The notes below the pieces were generated by a model that ran no database searches, had not been told where the DNA came from, and was given only the letters and a program-made list of their open reading frames with translations. From Eutreptiella sp. 'Long Island Sound 2002' (taxonomy: Eukaryota > Euglenozoa > Euglenophyceae > Eutreptiales > Eutreptiaceae), in the NCBI GenBank assembly GCA_964036045.1, contig OZ038378.1, forward strand, positions 19,787,348 to 19,851,347: a stretch of 64,000 nucleotides of DNA, read 5' to 3'. The position numbers and the translations under genes were made by a program. This document shows, piece after piece, positions 1-13,657 of this stretch. How positions within the stretch are numbered: position 1 is the first letter of the stretch; each line of letters begins with the position of its first letter.

Positions 1-49
1 CATGGAGTGATCCATAGAGTGATCCATAGAGTGATCCATACAGTGATCC
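1..49. repeat. Partial cassette: end of a 12-bp block
   Basis: Four 12-bp units closing with the standard exit motif CATACAGTGATCC. The start of the block lies outside the window. Confidence 0.9.
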
Positions 50-912
50 GGCCTTACACCACTTTACACGGGCCTTACACCACTTTACACGGGCCTTACA
101 CCGCTTTACACGGGCCTTACACCACTTTACACGGGCCTTACACCACTTTACACGGGCCTTACACCACTTTACACGGGCCTTACACCACTTTGCACGGGCC
201 TTCCCCCACTTTACACGGGCCTTACACCACTTTACACGCGCCTTACACCACTTTACACGGGCCTTGCACCACTTTACACGGGCCTTACACCACTTTACAC
301 GGGCCTTACACCATTTTACACGGGCCTTACACCACTTTACACGGACCTTACACCACTTTACACGGGCCTTACACCACTTTACACGGGCCTTGCACCACTT
401 TACACGGGCCTTCCGCCACTTTACACGGGCCTTACACCACTTTACACGGGCCTTACACCACTTTACACGGGCCTTAAACCACTTTACACGGGCCTTACAC
501 CACTTTACACGGATCCATAGAGTGATCCATAGATTGATCCATAGAGTGATCCATAGAGTGATCCATAGAGTGATCCATAGAGTGATCCATGGAGTGATCC
601 ATAGAGTGATCCATAGAGTGATCCACAGAGTGATCCATGGAGTGATCCGTAGAGTGATCCATAGAGTCATCCATAGAGTGATCCATAGAGTGATCCATAG
701 AATGATCCATAGAGTGATCCATAGAGTGATCCATAGCGTGATCCATAGAGTGATCCATAGAGTGATCCATGGGTTGATCCATAGCGTGATCCATGGAGTG
801 ATCAATAGAGTGATCCATAGACTGATCCATAGACTGATCCATGGAGTGATCCATAGAGTGAACCATGGAGTGATCCATAGAGGGATCCATAGAGTGATCC
901 ATACAGTGATCC
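50..912. repeat. Cassette 1, class B with F-type tail
   Basis: The 21-bp block is 50-512 (22 units) and carries the class B pair of variants, CCTTCCCCC near 200 and CCTTCCGCC near 410. The 12-bp block is 513-912 (33 units). It closes with GAACCATGG followed by AGAGGGATCC, the ending otherwise typical of class F, so it looks like a B/F recombinant. Confidence 0.8.
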
Positions 913-2161
913 GGCCTTACACCACTTTACACGGGCCTTACACAACTTTACACGGGCCTTACACCGCTTTACACGGGCCTTACACCCCTTTACACGGGCC
1001 TTACACCACTTTACACGGGCCTTACACCACTTTACACGGGCCTTACACCACTTTACACGGGCCTTTCACCACTTTACAAGCGCCTTACACCACTTTACAC
1101 GGGCCTTACACCGCTTTACACTGGCCTTACACCACTTTACACGGGCCTTACACCACTTTACACGGGCCTTACACCACTTTACACGGCCCTTACACCACTT
1201 TACACGGGCCTTACACCACTTTACACGGGCCTTAAACCACTTTACACGGGCCTTACACCACTTTACACGGGCCTTACACCACTTTACAGGGCCCTTACAC
1301 CATTTACACGTGCCTTACACCACTTTACACGGGCCTGACACCACTGTACACGGACCTTACACCACTTTACACGGGCCTTACACTACTTTACACGGGCCTT
1401 ACACCACTTTACACGGGCCTTACACCACTTTACACGGGCCTTACACCACTTTACACGGGCCTGACACCACTTTACACGGACCTTACACCACTTTACACCG
1501 GCCTTACACCCCTTTACACGGGCCTTACACCACTTTACACGGGCCTTACACCATTTTACACGGGCCTTAAACCACTTTACACAGCCCTTACACCACTTTA
1601 CAAGGATCCATAGAGTGATCCATAGAGTGATCCATAGAGTGATCCATAGAGTGATCCATAGAGTGATCCATAGAGTGATCCATGGAGTGATCCGTAGAGT
1701 GATCCATAGAGTGATCCATAGAGTGATCCATAGAGTGATCCATAGAGTGATCCATAGAGTGATCCATGGAGTGATCCGTAGAGTGATCCATAGAGTGATC
1801 CATAGAGTGATCCATAGAGTGATCCATAGAGTGATCCATAGAGTGATCCATAGAGTGATCCATAGAGTGCTCCATGGAGTGATCCATAGAGTGATCCATA
1901 GAGTGATCCATAGAGTGATCCATAGAATGATCCATAGAGTGATCCATAGAGTGATCCATAGAGTGATCCATAGAGTGATCCATAGAGTGATCCATAGAGT
2001 GATCCATAGAGTGATCCATGGGTTGATCCATAGCGTGATCCATGGAGTGATCAATAGAGTGATCCATAGAGTGATCCATAGACTGATCCATGGAGTGATC
2101 CATAGAGTGAACCATGGAGTGATCCATAGAGTGATCCATAGAGTGATCCATACAGTGATCC
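913..2161. repeat. Cassette 2, class A
   Basis: The 21-bp block is 913-1605 (33 units, one base short). Class A markers are present: CAAGCGCC near 1078, CACTGGCC near 1119, CAGGGCCC near 1287, a CCACTGTACAC unit near 1342, and the CAAGGATCC exit at 1601. The missing base is a T in CCATTTACACG near 1303, where other A cassettes read CCATTTTACACG. The 12-bp block is 1606-2161 (46 units), with CATGGAGTGATCCGTAG twice and the GAACCATGG tail. Confidence 0.88.
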
Positions 2162-2928
2162 GGCCTTACACCACTTTACACGGGCCTTACACCACTTTAC
2201 ACGGGCCTTACACCGCTTTACACGGGCCTTACACCACTTTACACGGGCCTTACACCACTTTACACGGGCCTTACACCACTTTACACGGGCCTTACACCAC
2301 TTTGCACGGGCCTTCCCCCACTTTACACGGGCCTTACACCACTTTACACGCGCCTTACACCACTTTACACGGGCCTTGCACCACTTTACACGGGCCTTAC
2401 ACCACTTTACACGGGCCTTACACCATTTTACACGGGCCTTACACCACTTTACACGGGCCTTACACCACTTTACACGGGCCTTACACCACTTTACACGGGC
2501 CTTAAACCACTTTACACGGGCCTTACACCACTTTACACGGATCCATAGAGTGATCCATAGATTGATCCATAGAGTGATCCATAGAGTGATCCATAGAGTG
2601 ATCCATAGAGTGATCCATGGAGTGATCCATAGAGTGATCCATAGAGTGATCCACAGAGTGATCCATGGAGTGATCCGTAGAGTGATCCATAGAGTCATCC
2701 ATAGAGTGATCCATAGAGTGATCCATAGAATGATCCATAGAGTGATCCATAGAGTGATCCATAGTGTGATCCATAGAGTGATCCATAGAGTGATCCATGG
2801 GTTGATCCATAGCGTGATCCATGGAGTGATCAATAGAGTGATCCATAGACTGATCCATGGAGTGATCCATAGAGTGATCCATGGAGTGATCCATAGAGTG
2901 ATCCATAGAGTGATCCATACAGTGATCC
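2162..2928. repeat. Cassette 3, class B, shortened
   Basis: The 21-bp block is 2162-2540 (18 units). It has the CCTTCCCCC unit but lacks the CCTTCCGCC stretch of full B blocks, which accounts for the four missing units. The 12-bp block is 2541-2928 (32 units) and has the single AGACTG unit directly after ATCAATAGAGTG, as in other B blocks. Confidence 0.82.
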
Positions 2929-4073
2929 GGCCTTACACCACTTTACACGGGCCTTACACCACTTTACACGGGCCTTACACCGCTTTACACGGGCCTTACA
3001 CCACTTTACACGGGCCTTACACCACTTTACACGGGCCTTACACCACTTTACACGGGCCTTACACCACTTTGCACGGGCCTTACACCACTTTACACGGGTC
3101 TTGCACCACTTTACACGGGCCTTACACCACTTTGCACGGGCATTGCCCCACTTTAAACGGGCCTTACACCACTTTACACGCGCCTTCCGCCACTTTACAC
3201 GGGCCTTACACCACTTTACACGGGCCTTACACCACTTTACACGGGCCTTACACCACTTTACACGGACCTTACACCACTTTACACGGGCCTTACACCACTT
3301 TACACGGGCCTGACACCACTTTACACGGACCTTACACCACTTTACACGGGCCTTGCACCACTTTACACGGGCCTTACACCACTTTACACGGGCCTTACAC
3401 CACCTTACACCGGCCTTACACCACTCTACACGGGCCTTACACCACTTTACACGGGCCTTACACCACTTTACACGGGCCTTAAACCACTTTACACGGGCCT
3501 TACACCACTTTACACGGATCCATAGAGTGATCCATAGAGTGATCCATAGAGTGATCCATAGAGTGATCCATAGAGCGATCCATAGAGTGATCCATGGAGT
3601 GATCCGTAGAGTGATCCATAGAGTGATCCATAGAGTGATCCATAGATTGATCCATAGAGTGATCCATAGAGTGATCCATAGAGTGATCCATAGAGTGCTC
3701 CATGGAGTGATCCATAGAGTGATCCATAGAGTGATCCATAGAGTGATCCATGGAGTGATCCATAGAGTGATCCATAGAGTGATCCATAGAGTGATCCATG
3801 GAGTGATCCATAGAGTGATCCATAGAGTGATCCATAGAGTGATCCATAGAGGGATCCATAGAGTGATCCATAGAGTGATCCATAGAGTGATCCATAGAGT
3901 GATCCATAGAGTGATCCATAGAGTGATCCATGGGTTGATCCGTAGCGTGATCCATGGAGTGATCAATAGAGTGATCCATAGAGTGATCCATAGACTGATC
4001 CATGGAGTGATCCATAGAGTGATCCATGGAGTGATCCATAGAGTGATCCATAGAGTGATCCGTACAGTGATCC
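2929..4073. repeat. Cassette 4, class C
   Basis: The 21-bp block is 2929-3517 (28 units) and carries the class C marker CATTGCCCCACTTTAAACGG near 3141. The 12-bp block is 3518-4073 (46 units) and has the AGAGCGATCC unit near 3573 that recurs in C cassettes. Its exit reads CCGTACAGTG instead of CCATACAGTG, as does the next cassette. Confidence 0.85.
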
Positions 4074-4849
4074 GGCCTTACACCACTTTACACGGGCCTT
4101 ACACCACTTTACACGGGCCTTACACCGCTTTACACGGGCCTTACACCACTTTACACGGGCCTTACACCACTTTACACGGGCCTTACACCACTTTACACGG
4201 GCCTTACACCACTTTGCACGGGCCTTCCCCCACTTTACACGGGCCTTACACCACTTTACACGCGCCTTACACCACTTTACACGGGCCTTACACCACTTTA
4301 CACGGGCCTTACACCACTTTACACGGGTCTGGCACCACTTTACACGGGCCTTAAACCACTTTACACGGGCCTTACACCACTTTACACGGATCCATAGAGT
4401 GATCCATAGAGTGATCCATAGAGTGATCCATAGAGTGATCCATAGAGTGATCCATAGAGTGATCCATGGAGTGATCCGTAGAGTGATCCATAGAGTGATC
4501 CATAGAGTGATCCATAGAGTGATCCATAGAGTGATCCATAGAGTGATCCATAGAGTGATCCATAGAGTGCTCCATGGAGTGATCCATAGAGTGATCCATA
4601 GAGTGATCCATAGAGTGATCCATAGAGGGATCCATAGAGTGATCCATAGAGTGATCCATAGAGTGATCCATAGAGTGATCCATAGAGTGATCCATAGAGT
4701 GATCCATGGGTTGATCCGTAGCGTGATCCATGGAGTGATCAATAGAGTGATCCATAGAGTGATCCATAGACTGATCCATGGAGTGATCCATAGAGTGATC
4801 CATGGAGTGATCCATAGAGTGATCCATAGAGTGATCCGTACAGTGATCC
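4074..4849. repeat. Cassette 5, D-like composite
   Basis: The 21-bp block is 4074-4389 (15 units). It opens like B or E (CCTTCCCCC near 4225) and ends like D (a GGGTCTGGCACC unit, then TTAAACCAC). The 12-bp block is 4390-4849 (38 units). The shared CGTACAG exit with cassette 4 suggests the two 12-bp tails exchanged sequence recently. Confidence 0.7.
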
Positions 4850-5688
4850 GGCCTTACACCACTTTACACGGGCCTTACACCACTTTACACGGGCCTTACA
4901 CCGCTTTACACGGGCCTTACACCACTTTACACGGGCCTTACACCACTTTACACGGGCCTTACACCACTTTACACGGGCCTTACACCACTTTGCACGGGCC
5001 TTCCCCCACTTTACACGGGCCTTACACCACTTTACACGCGCCTTACACCACTTTACACGGGCCTTGCACCACTTTACACGGGCCTTACACCACTTTACAC
5101 GGGCCTTACACCGCTTTACACGGGCCTTACACCACTTTACACGGACCTTACACCACTTTACACGGGCCTTACACCACTTTACACGGGCCTTGCACCACTT
5201 TACACGGGCCTTCCGCCACTTTACACGGGCCTTACACCACTTTACACGGGCCTTACACCACTTTACACGGGCCTTAAACCACTTTACACGGGCCTTACAC
5301 CACTTTACACGGATCCATAGAGTGATCCATAGAGTGATCCATAGAGTGATCCATAGAGTGATCCATAGAGTGATCCATAGAGTGATCCATGGAGTGATCC
5401 ATAGAGTGATCCATAGAGTGATCCATAGAGTGATCCATGGAGTGATCCGTAGAGTGATCCATAGAGTGATCCATAGAGTGATCCATAGAGTGATCCATAG
5501 AATGATCCATAGAGTGATCCATAGAGTGATCCATAGGGTGATCCATAGAGTGATCCATAGACTGATCCATGGGTTGATCCATAGCGTGATCCATGGAGTG
5601 ATCAACAGAGTGATCCATAGACTGATCCATGGAGTGATCCATAGAGTGATCCATGGAGTGATCCATAGAGTGATCCATACAGTGATCC
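4850..5688. repeat. Cassette 6, class B
   Basis: The 21-bp block is 4850-5312 (22 units) with CCTTCCCCC and CCTTCCGCC. The 12-bp block is 5313-5688 (31 units). Private variants are CATAGGGTG near 5534 and ATCAACAGAGTG near 5602. Confidence 0.85.
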
Positions 5689-6485
5689 GGCCTTACACCA
5701 CTTTACACGGGCCTTACACCACTTTACACGGGCCTTACACCGCTTTACACGGGCCTTACACCACTTTACACGGGCCTTACACCACTTTATACGGGCCTTA
5801 CACCACTTTACACGGGCCTTACACCACTTTGCACGGGCCTTACACCACTTTACACGGGTCTTGCACCACTTTACACGGGCCTTACACCACTTTGCACGGG
5901 CATTGCCCCACTTTAAACGGGCCTTACACGACTTTACACGCGCCTTCCGCCACTTTACACGGGCCTTACACCACTTTACACGGGCCTTACACCACTTTAC
6001 ACGGGCCTTACACCACTTTACACGGACCTTACACCACTTTACACGGGCCTTACACCACTTTACACGGGCCTGACACCACTTTACACGGACCTTACACCAC
6101 TTTACACGGGCCTTGCACCACTTTACACGGGCCTTCCGCCACTTTACACGGGCCTTACACCACTTTACACGGGCCTTACACCACTTTACACGGGCCTTAC
6201 ACCACTTTACACGGGCCTTACACCACTTTACACGGGCCTTAAACCACTTTACACGGGCCTTACACCACTTGACACGGATCCATAGAGTGATCCATAGAGT
6301 GATCCATAGAGTGATCCATAGAGTGATCCATAGAGTGATCCATGGGTTGATCCATAGCGTGATCCATGGAGTGATCAATAGAGTGATCCATAGAGTGATC
6401 CATAGACTGATCCATGGAGTGATCCATAGAGTGATCCATGGAGTGATCCATAGAGTGATCCATAGATTGATCCATACAGTGATCC
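5689..6485. repeat. Cassette 7, class C head with short 12-bp block
   Basis: The 21-bp block is 5689-6277 (28 units) with CATTGCCCCACTTTAAACGG near 5901 and private variants TTATACGGG near 5788 and TTACACGAC near 5925. The 12-bp block is 6278-6485, only 17 units. It is essentially the conserved tail alone, with the interior missing. Confidence 0.82.
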
Positions 6486-8260
6486 GGCCTTACACCACTT
6501 TACACGGGCCTTACACCACTTTACACGGGCCTTACACCGCTTTACACGGGCCTTACACCACTTTACACGGGCCTTACACCACTTTACACGGGCCTTACAC
6601 CACTTTACACGGGCCTTACACCACTTTGCACGGGCCTTCCCCCACTTTACACGGGCCTTACACCACTTTACACGCGCCTTACACCACTTTACACGGGCCT
6701 TGCACCACTTTACACGGGCCTTACACCACTTTACACGGGCCTTACACCATTTTACACGGGCCTTACACCACTTTACACGGACCTTACACCACTTTACACG
6801 GGCCTTACACCACTTTACACGGGCCTTGCACCACTTTACAGGGGCCTTCCGCCACTTTACAGGGGCCTTACACCACTTTACACGGGCCTTACACCACTTT
6901 ACACGGGCCTTACACCACTTTACACGGACCTTACACCACTTTGCACGGGCCTTACACCACTTTACACGGGCCTGACACCACTTTACACGGACCTTACACC
7001 ACTTTACACGGGCCTTGCACCACTTTACACGGGCCTTCCGCCACTTTACACGGGCCTTACACCACTTTACACGGGCCTTACACCACTTTACACGGGCCTT
7101 ACACCACTTTACACGGGCCTTACACCACTTTACACGGGCCTGACACCACTTTACACGGACCTTACACCACTTTACACGGGCCTTGCACCACTTTACACGG
7201 GCCTTGCACCACTTTACAGGGGCCTTCCGCCACTTTACAGGGGCCTTACACCACTTTACACGGGCCTTACACCACTTTACACGGGCCTTACACCACTTTA
7301 CACGGACCTTACACCACTTTACACGGGCCTTACACCACTTTACACGGGCCTGACACCACTTTACACGGACCTTACACCACTTTACACGGGCCTTGCACCA
7401 CTTTACACGGGCCTTACACCACTTTACACGGGCCTTACACCACTTTACACGGGCCTGACACCACTTTACACGGACCTTACACCACTTTACACGGGCCTTG
7501 CACCACTTTACACGGGCCTTGCACCACTTTACAGGGGCCTTCCGCCACTTTACAGGGGCCTTACACCACTTTACACGGGCCTTACACCACTTTACACGGG
7601 CCTTACACCACTTTACACGGACCTTACACCACTTTACACGGGCCTTACACCACTTTACACGGGCCTGACACCACTTTACACGGACCTTACACCACTTTAC
7701 ACGGGCCTTGCACCACTTTACACGGGCCTTCCGCCACTTTACACGGGCCTTACACCACTTTACACGGGCCTTACACCACTTTACACGGATCCATAGAGTG
7801 ATCCATAGAGTGATCCATAGAGTGATCCATAGAGTGATCCATAGAGTGATCCATGGAGTGATCCATGGAGTGATCCGTAGAGTGATCCATAGAGTGATCC
7901 ATAGAGTGATCCATAGAGTGATCCATAGAGTGATCCATAGAGTGATCCATAGAGTGATCCATAGAGTGCTCCATGGAGTGATCCATAGAGTGATCCATAG
8001 AGTGATCCATAGAGTGATCCATAGAGTGATCCATGGAGTGATCCATGGAGTGATCCATAGAGTGATCTATAGAGTGATCCATAGAGTGATCCATAGAGTG
8101 ATCCATAGAGTGATCCATGGGTTGATCCATAGCGTGATCCATGGAGTGATCAATAGAGTGATCCATAGAGTGATCCATAGACTGATCCATGGAGTGATCC
8201 ATAGAGTGATCCATGGAGTGATCCATAGAGTGATCCATAGATTGATCCATACAGTGATCC
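6486..8260. repeat. Cassette 8, class E, greatly expanded
   Basis: The 21-bp block is 6486-7788, 62 units, the longest in the window. The E marker (CAGGGGCC, CCTTCCGCC, CAGGGGCC) occurs three times, with the first CAGGGGCC at about 6841, 7219 and 7534. The spacings are 378 and 315 bp, exactly 18 and 15 monomers, so blocks of monomers were tandemly duplicated. The block lacks the usual TTAAACC penultimate unit. The 12-bp block is 7789-8260 (39 units). Confidence 0.85.
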
Positions 8261-9813
8261 GGCCTTACACCACTTTACACGGGCCTTACACCACTTTACA
8301 CGGGCCTTACACCGCTTTACACGGGCCTTACACCACTTTACACGGGCCTTACACCACTTTACACGGGCCTTACACCACTTTACACGGGCCTTACACCACT
8401 TTACACGGGCCTTCCCCCACTTTACACGGGCCTTACACCACTTTACACGCGCCTTACACCACTTTACACGGGCCTTGCACCACTTTACACGGGCCTTACA
8501 CCACTTTACACGGGCCTTACACCATTTTACACGGGCCTTACACCACTTTACACGGACCTTACACCACTTTACACGGGCCTTACACCACTTTACACGGGCC
8601 TTGCACCACTTTACAGGGGCCTTCCGCCACTTTACAGGGGCCTTAAACCACTTTACACGGGCCTTACACCACTTTACACGGGCCTTACACCACTTTACAC
8701 GGACCTTACACCACTTTACACGGGCCTTACACCACTTTACACGGGCCTGACACCACTTTACACGGACCTTACACCACTTTACACGGGCCTTGCACCACTT
8801 TACACGGGCCTTCCGCCACTTTACACGGGCCTTACACCACTTTACACGGGCCTTACACCACTTTACACGGGCCTTACACCACTTTACACGGGCCTTACAC
8901 CACTTTACACGGGCCTGACACCACTTTACACGGACCTTACACCACTTTACACGGGCCTTGCACCACTTTACACGGGCCTTGCACCACTTTACACGGGCCT
9001 TGCACCACTTTACAGGGGCCTTCCGCCACTTTACAGGGGCCTTACACCACTTTACACGGGCCTTACACCACTTTACACGGGCCTTACACCACTTTACACG
9101 GACCTTACACCACTTTACACGGGCCTGACACCACTTTACACGGGCCTGACACCACTTTACACGGACCTTACACCACTTTACACGGGCCTTGCACCACTTT
9201 ACACGGGCCTTCCGCCACTTTACACGGGCCTTACACCACTTTACACGGGCCTTACACCACTTTACACGGGCCTTACACCACTTTACACGGGCCTTACACC
9301 ACTTTACACGGGCCTTAAACCACTTTACACGGGCCTTACACCACTTTACACGGATCCATAGAGTGATCCATAGAGTGATCCATAGAGTGATCCATAGAGT
9401 GATCCATAGAGTGATCCATAGAGTGATCCATGGAGTGATCCGTAGAGTGATCCATAGAGTGATCCATAGAGTGATCCATAGAGTGATCCATAGAGTGATC
9501 CATAGAGTGATCCATAGAGTGATCCATAGAGTGCTCCATGGAGTGATCCATAGAGTGATCCATAGAGTGATCCATAGAGTGATCCATGGAGTGATCCATA
9601 GAGTGATCCATAGAGTGATCCATAGAGTGATCCATAGAGTGATCCATAGAGTGATCCATAGAGTGATCCATGGGTTGATCCATAGCGTGATCCATGGAGT
9701 GATCAATAGAGTGATCCATAGAGTGATCCATAGACTGATCCATAGAGTGATCCATAGAGTGATCCATGGAGTGGTCCATAGAGTGATCCATAGAGTGATC
9801 CATACAGTGATCC
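8261..9813. repeat. Cassette 9, class E, expanded
   Basis: The 21-bp block is 8261-9353 (52 units), with the E marker at about 8616 and 9015, 399 bp (19 monomers) apart. The 12-bp block is 9354-9813 (38 units) and has the GAGTGGTCC tail unit near 9770 that marks E cassettes. Confidence 0.85.
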
Positions 9814-10409
9814 GGCCTTACACCACTTTACACGGGCCTTACACCACTTTACACGGGCCTTACACCGCTTTACACGGGCCTTACACCACTTTACACGGGC
9901 CTTACACCACTTTACACGGGCCTTACACCACTTTACACGGGCCTTACACCACTTTGCACGGGCCTTACACCACTTTACACGGGTCTTGCACCACTTTACA
10001 CGGGCCTTAAACTACTTTACACGGGCCTTACACCACTTTACACGGATCCATAGAGTGATCCGTAGAGTGATCCATAGAGTGATCCATAGAGTGATCCATA
10101 GAGTGATCCATGGAGTGATCCGTAGAGTGATCCATAGAGTGATCCATAGAGTGATCCATAGAGTGATCCATAGAGTGATCCATATAGTGATCCATAGAGT
10201 GATCCATAGAGTGATCCATAGAGTGATCCATGGAGTGATCCGTAGAGTGATCCATAGAGTGATCCATGGGTTGATCCATAGCGTGATCCATGGAGTGATC
10301 AATAGAGTGATCCATAGAGTGATCCATAGACTGATCCATGGAGTGATCCATAGAGTGAACCATGGAGTGATCCATAGAGGGATCCATAGAGTGATCCATA
10401 CAGTGATCC
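9814..10409. repeat. Cassette 10, class F
   Basis: The 21-bp block is 9814-10045 (11 units) ending with GGGTCTTGCACC and then TTAAACTAC, the class F signature. The 12-bp block is 10046-10409 (30 units). It has ATCCGTAGAGTG as its second unit and the GAACCATGG ... AGAGGGATCC tail, both class F. CATATAGTG near 10182 is a private variant. Confidence 0.85.
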
Positions 10410-11670
10410 GGCCCTACACCACTTTACACGGGCCTTACACCACTCTACACGGGCCTTACATCGCTTTACACGGGCCTTACACCACTTTACACGGGCCTTA
10501 CACCACTTTACACGGGCCTTACACCACTTTACACGGGCCTTACACCACTTTACACGGGCCTTACACCACTTTACAAGCGCCTTACACCACTTTACACGGG
10601 CCTTACACCACTTTACACTGGCCTTACACCACTTTACACGGGCCTTACACCACTTTACACGGGCCTTACACCACTTTACACGGCCCTTACACCACTTTAC
10701 ACGGGCCTTACACCACTTTACACGGGCCTTAAACCACTTTACACGGGCCTTACACCACTTTACACGGGCCTTACACCACTTTACAGGGCCCTTACACCAT
10801 TTTACACGTGCCTTACACCACTTTACACGGGCCTGACACCACTGTACACGGACCTTACACCACTTTACACGGGCCTTACACCACTTTACACGGGCCTTAC
10901 ACCACTTTACACGGGCCTTACACCACACTACACGGGCCTTACACCACTTTACACGGGCCTGACACCACTTTACACGGACCTTACACCACTTTACACCGGC
11001 CTTACACCACTTTACACGGGCCTTACACCACTTTACACGGGCCTTACACCATTTTACACGGGCCTTAAACCACTTTACACGGGCCTTACACCACTTTACA
11101 AGGATCCATAGAGTGATCCATAGAGTATCCATAGAGTGATCCATAGAGTGATCCATAGAGTGATCCATAGAGTGATCCATAGAGTGATCCATAGAGTGAT
11201 CCATGGAGTGATCCGTAGAGTGATCCATAGAGTGATCCATAGAGTGATCCATAGAGTGATCCATAGAGTGATCCATGGAGTGATCCGTAGAGTGATCCAT
11301 AGAGTGATCCATAGAGTGATCCATAGAGTGATCCATAGAGTGATCCATAGAGTGATCCATAGAGTGATCCATAGAGTGCTCCATGGAGTGATCCATAGAG
11401 TGATCCATAGAGTGATCCATAGAGTGATCCATAGAGTTATCCATAGAGTGATCCATAGAGTGATCCATAGAGTGATCCATAGAGTGATCCATAGAGTGAT
11501 CCATAGAGTGATCCATAGAGTGATCCATGGGTTGATCCATAGCGTGATCCATGGAGTGATCAATAGAGTGATCCATAGAGTGATCCATAGACTGATCCAT
11601 GGAGTGATCCATAGAGTGAACCATGGAGTGATCCATAGAGTGATCCATAGAGTGATCCATACAGTGATCC
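10410..11670. repeat. Cassette 11, class A
   Basis: The 21-bp block is 10410-11103 (33 units) with CAAGCGCC, CACTGGCC, CAGGGCCC and CACTGTACAC in that order and the CAAGGATCC exit. The 12-bp block is 11104-11670 (567 bp, 47 units). One unit is 11 bp: AGAGTATCC at 11123-11130 lacks a G. Confidence 0.88.
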
Positions 11671-12500
11671 GGCCTTACACCACTTTACACGGGCCTTACA
11701 CCACTTTACACGGGCCTTACACCGCTTTACACGGGCCTTACACCACTTTACACGGGCCTTACACCACTTTACACGGGCCTTACACCACTTTGCACGGGCC
11801 TTCCCCCACTTTACACGGGCCTTACACCACTTTACACGCGCCTTACACCACTTTACACGCGCCTTGCACCACTTTACACGGGCCTTACACCACTTTACAC
11901 GGGCCTTACACCATTTTACACGGGCCTTACACCACTTTACACGGACCTTACACCACTTTACACGGGCCTTACACCACTTTACACGGGCCTTGCACCACTT
12001 TACACGGGCCTTCCGCCACTTTACACGGGCCTTACACCACTTTACACGGGCCTTACACCACTTTACACGGGCCTTAAACCACTTTACACGGGCCTTACAC
12101 CACTTTACACGGATCCATAGAGTGATCCATAGAGTGATCTATAGAGTGATCCATAGAGTGATCCATAGAGTGATCCATAGAGTGATCCATGGAGTGATCC
12201 ATAGAGTGATCCATAGAGTGATCCATAGAGTGATCCATGGAGTGATCCGTAGAGTGATCCATAGAGTGATCCATAGAGTGATCCATAGAGTGATCCATAG
12301 AATGATCCATAGAGTGATCCATAGAGTGATCCATAGAGTGATCCATAGAGTGATCCATAGAGTGATCCATGGGTTGATCCATAGCGTGATCCATGGAGTG
12401 ATCAATAGAGTGATCCATAGACTGATCCATGGAGTGATCCATAGAGTGATCCATGGAGTGATCCATAGAGTGATCCATAGAGTGATCCATACAGTGATCC
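11671..12500. repeat. Cassette 12, class B
   Basis: The 21-bp block is 11671-12112 (21 units) with CCTTCCCCC and CCTTCCGCC. One unit is missing from the opening run relative to other B blocks. The 12-bp block is 12113-12500 (32 units), with a GATCTATAG variant near 12137. Confidence 0.85.
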
Positions 12501-13657
12501 GGCCTTACACCACTTTACACGGGCCTTACACCACTTTACACGGGCCTTACACCGCTTTACACGGGCCTTACACCACTTTACACGGGCCTTACACCACTTT
12601 ACACGGGCCTTACACCACTTTACACGGACCTTACACCACCTTGCACGGGCCTTACACCACTTTACACGGGTCTTGCACCACTTTACACGGGCCTTACACC
12701 ACTTTGCACGGGCATTGCCCCACTTTAAACGGGCCTTACACCACTTTACACGCGCCTTCCGCCACTTTACACGGGCCTTACACCACTTTACACGGGCCTT
12801 ACACCACTTTACACGGGCCTTACACCACTTTACACGGACCTTACACCACTTTACACGGGCCTTACACCACTTTACACGGGCCTGAAACCACTTTACACGG
12901 ACCTTACACCACTTTACACGGGCCTTGCACCACTTTACACGGGCCTTCCGCCACTTTACACGGGCCTTACACCACTTTACACCGGCCTTACACCACTTTA
13001 CACGGGCCTTACACCACTTTACACGGGCCTTACACCACTTTACACGGGCCTTAAACCACTTTACACGGGCCTTACACCACTTTACACGGATCCATAGAGT
13101 GATCCATAGAGTGATCCATAGAGTGATACATAGAGTGATCCATAGAGTGATCCATAGAGTGATCCATAGAGTGATCCATAGAGTGATCCATGGAGTGATC
13201 CATAGAGTGATCCATAGAGTGATCCATAGAGTGATACATAGAGTGATCCATAGAGCGATCCATAGAGTGATCCATGGAGTGATCCGTAGAGTGATCCATA
13301 GAGTGATCCATAGAGTGATCCATAGATTGATCCATAGAGTGATCCATAGAGTGATCCATAGAGTGATCCATAGAGTGCTCCATGGAGTGATCCATAGAGT
13401 GATCCATAGAGTGATCCATAGAGTGATCCATGGAGTGATCCATAGAGTGATCCATAGAGTGATCCATAGAGTGATCCATAGAGTGATCCATAGAGTGATC
13501 CATAGAGTGATCCATGGGTTGATCCATAGCGTGATCCATGGAGTGATCAATAGAGTGATGCATAGAGTGATCCATAGACTGATCCATGGAGTGATCCATA
13601 GAGTGATCCATGGAGTGATCCATAGTGTGATCCATAGAGTGATCCATACAGTGATCC
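12501..13657. repeat. Cassette 13, class C
   Basis: The 21-bp block is 12501-13089 (28 units) with the CATTGCCCC unit near 12713. The 12-bp block is 13090-13657 (47 units) with AGAGCGATCC near 13253 and the CATAGTGTGATCC tail unit near 13621. GATACATAG occurs twice, near 13127 and 13233, which suggests a local duplication of about nine units inside the block. Confidence 0.85.

Noticed and set aside
50-512. CENP-B box in the 21-mer
   Set aside because: The 21-mer contains only the right half of the motif (A, two bases, CGGG). The TTCG half is absent at the required spacing. A centromeric role cannot be argued from this.
495-902. Minus-strand frames reading MDHSMDHS, which resemble Met/His-rich copper-binding repeats
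   Set aside because: The peptide is just the reverse complement of the 12-mer. Nearly every such frame ends in the same PCKVV residues because it runs into the 21-bp block. There is no signal peptide, cupredoxin or other domain.
264-1235. Long forward open frames reading as [14 protein letters not shown] or RVIH repeats, up to 562 codons (for example 6113-7801)
   Set aside because: Both monomers have lengths divisible by three and few stops in most frames, so long frames arise automatically. The same DNA is open in several frames at once, the frames overlap each other throughout the window, and they usually end at the TTAAAC marker unit. Substitutions show no codon-position bias that I can see.
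1383-2054. Minus-strand frames with a hydrophobic WITL repeat followed by a Lys/Cys-rich WCKARVK repeat, suggestive of a membrane protein
   Set aside because: The hydrophobic part is the 12-mer in another frame and the basic part is the 21-mer. The apparent domain border is the satellite junction. The pattern recurs in nearly every cassette.
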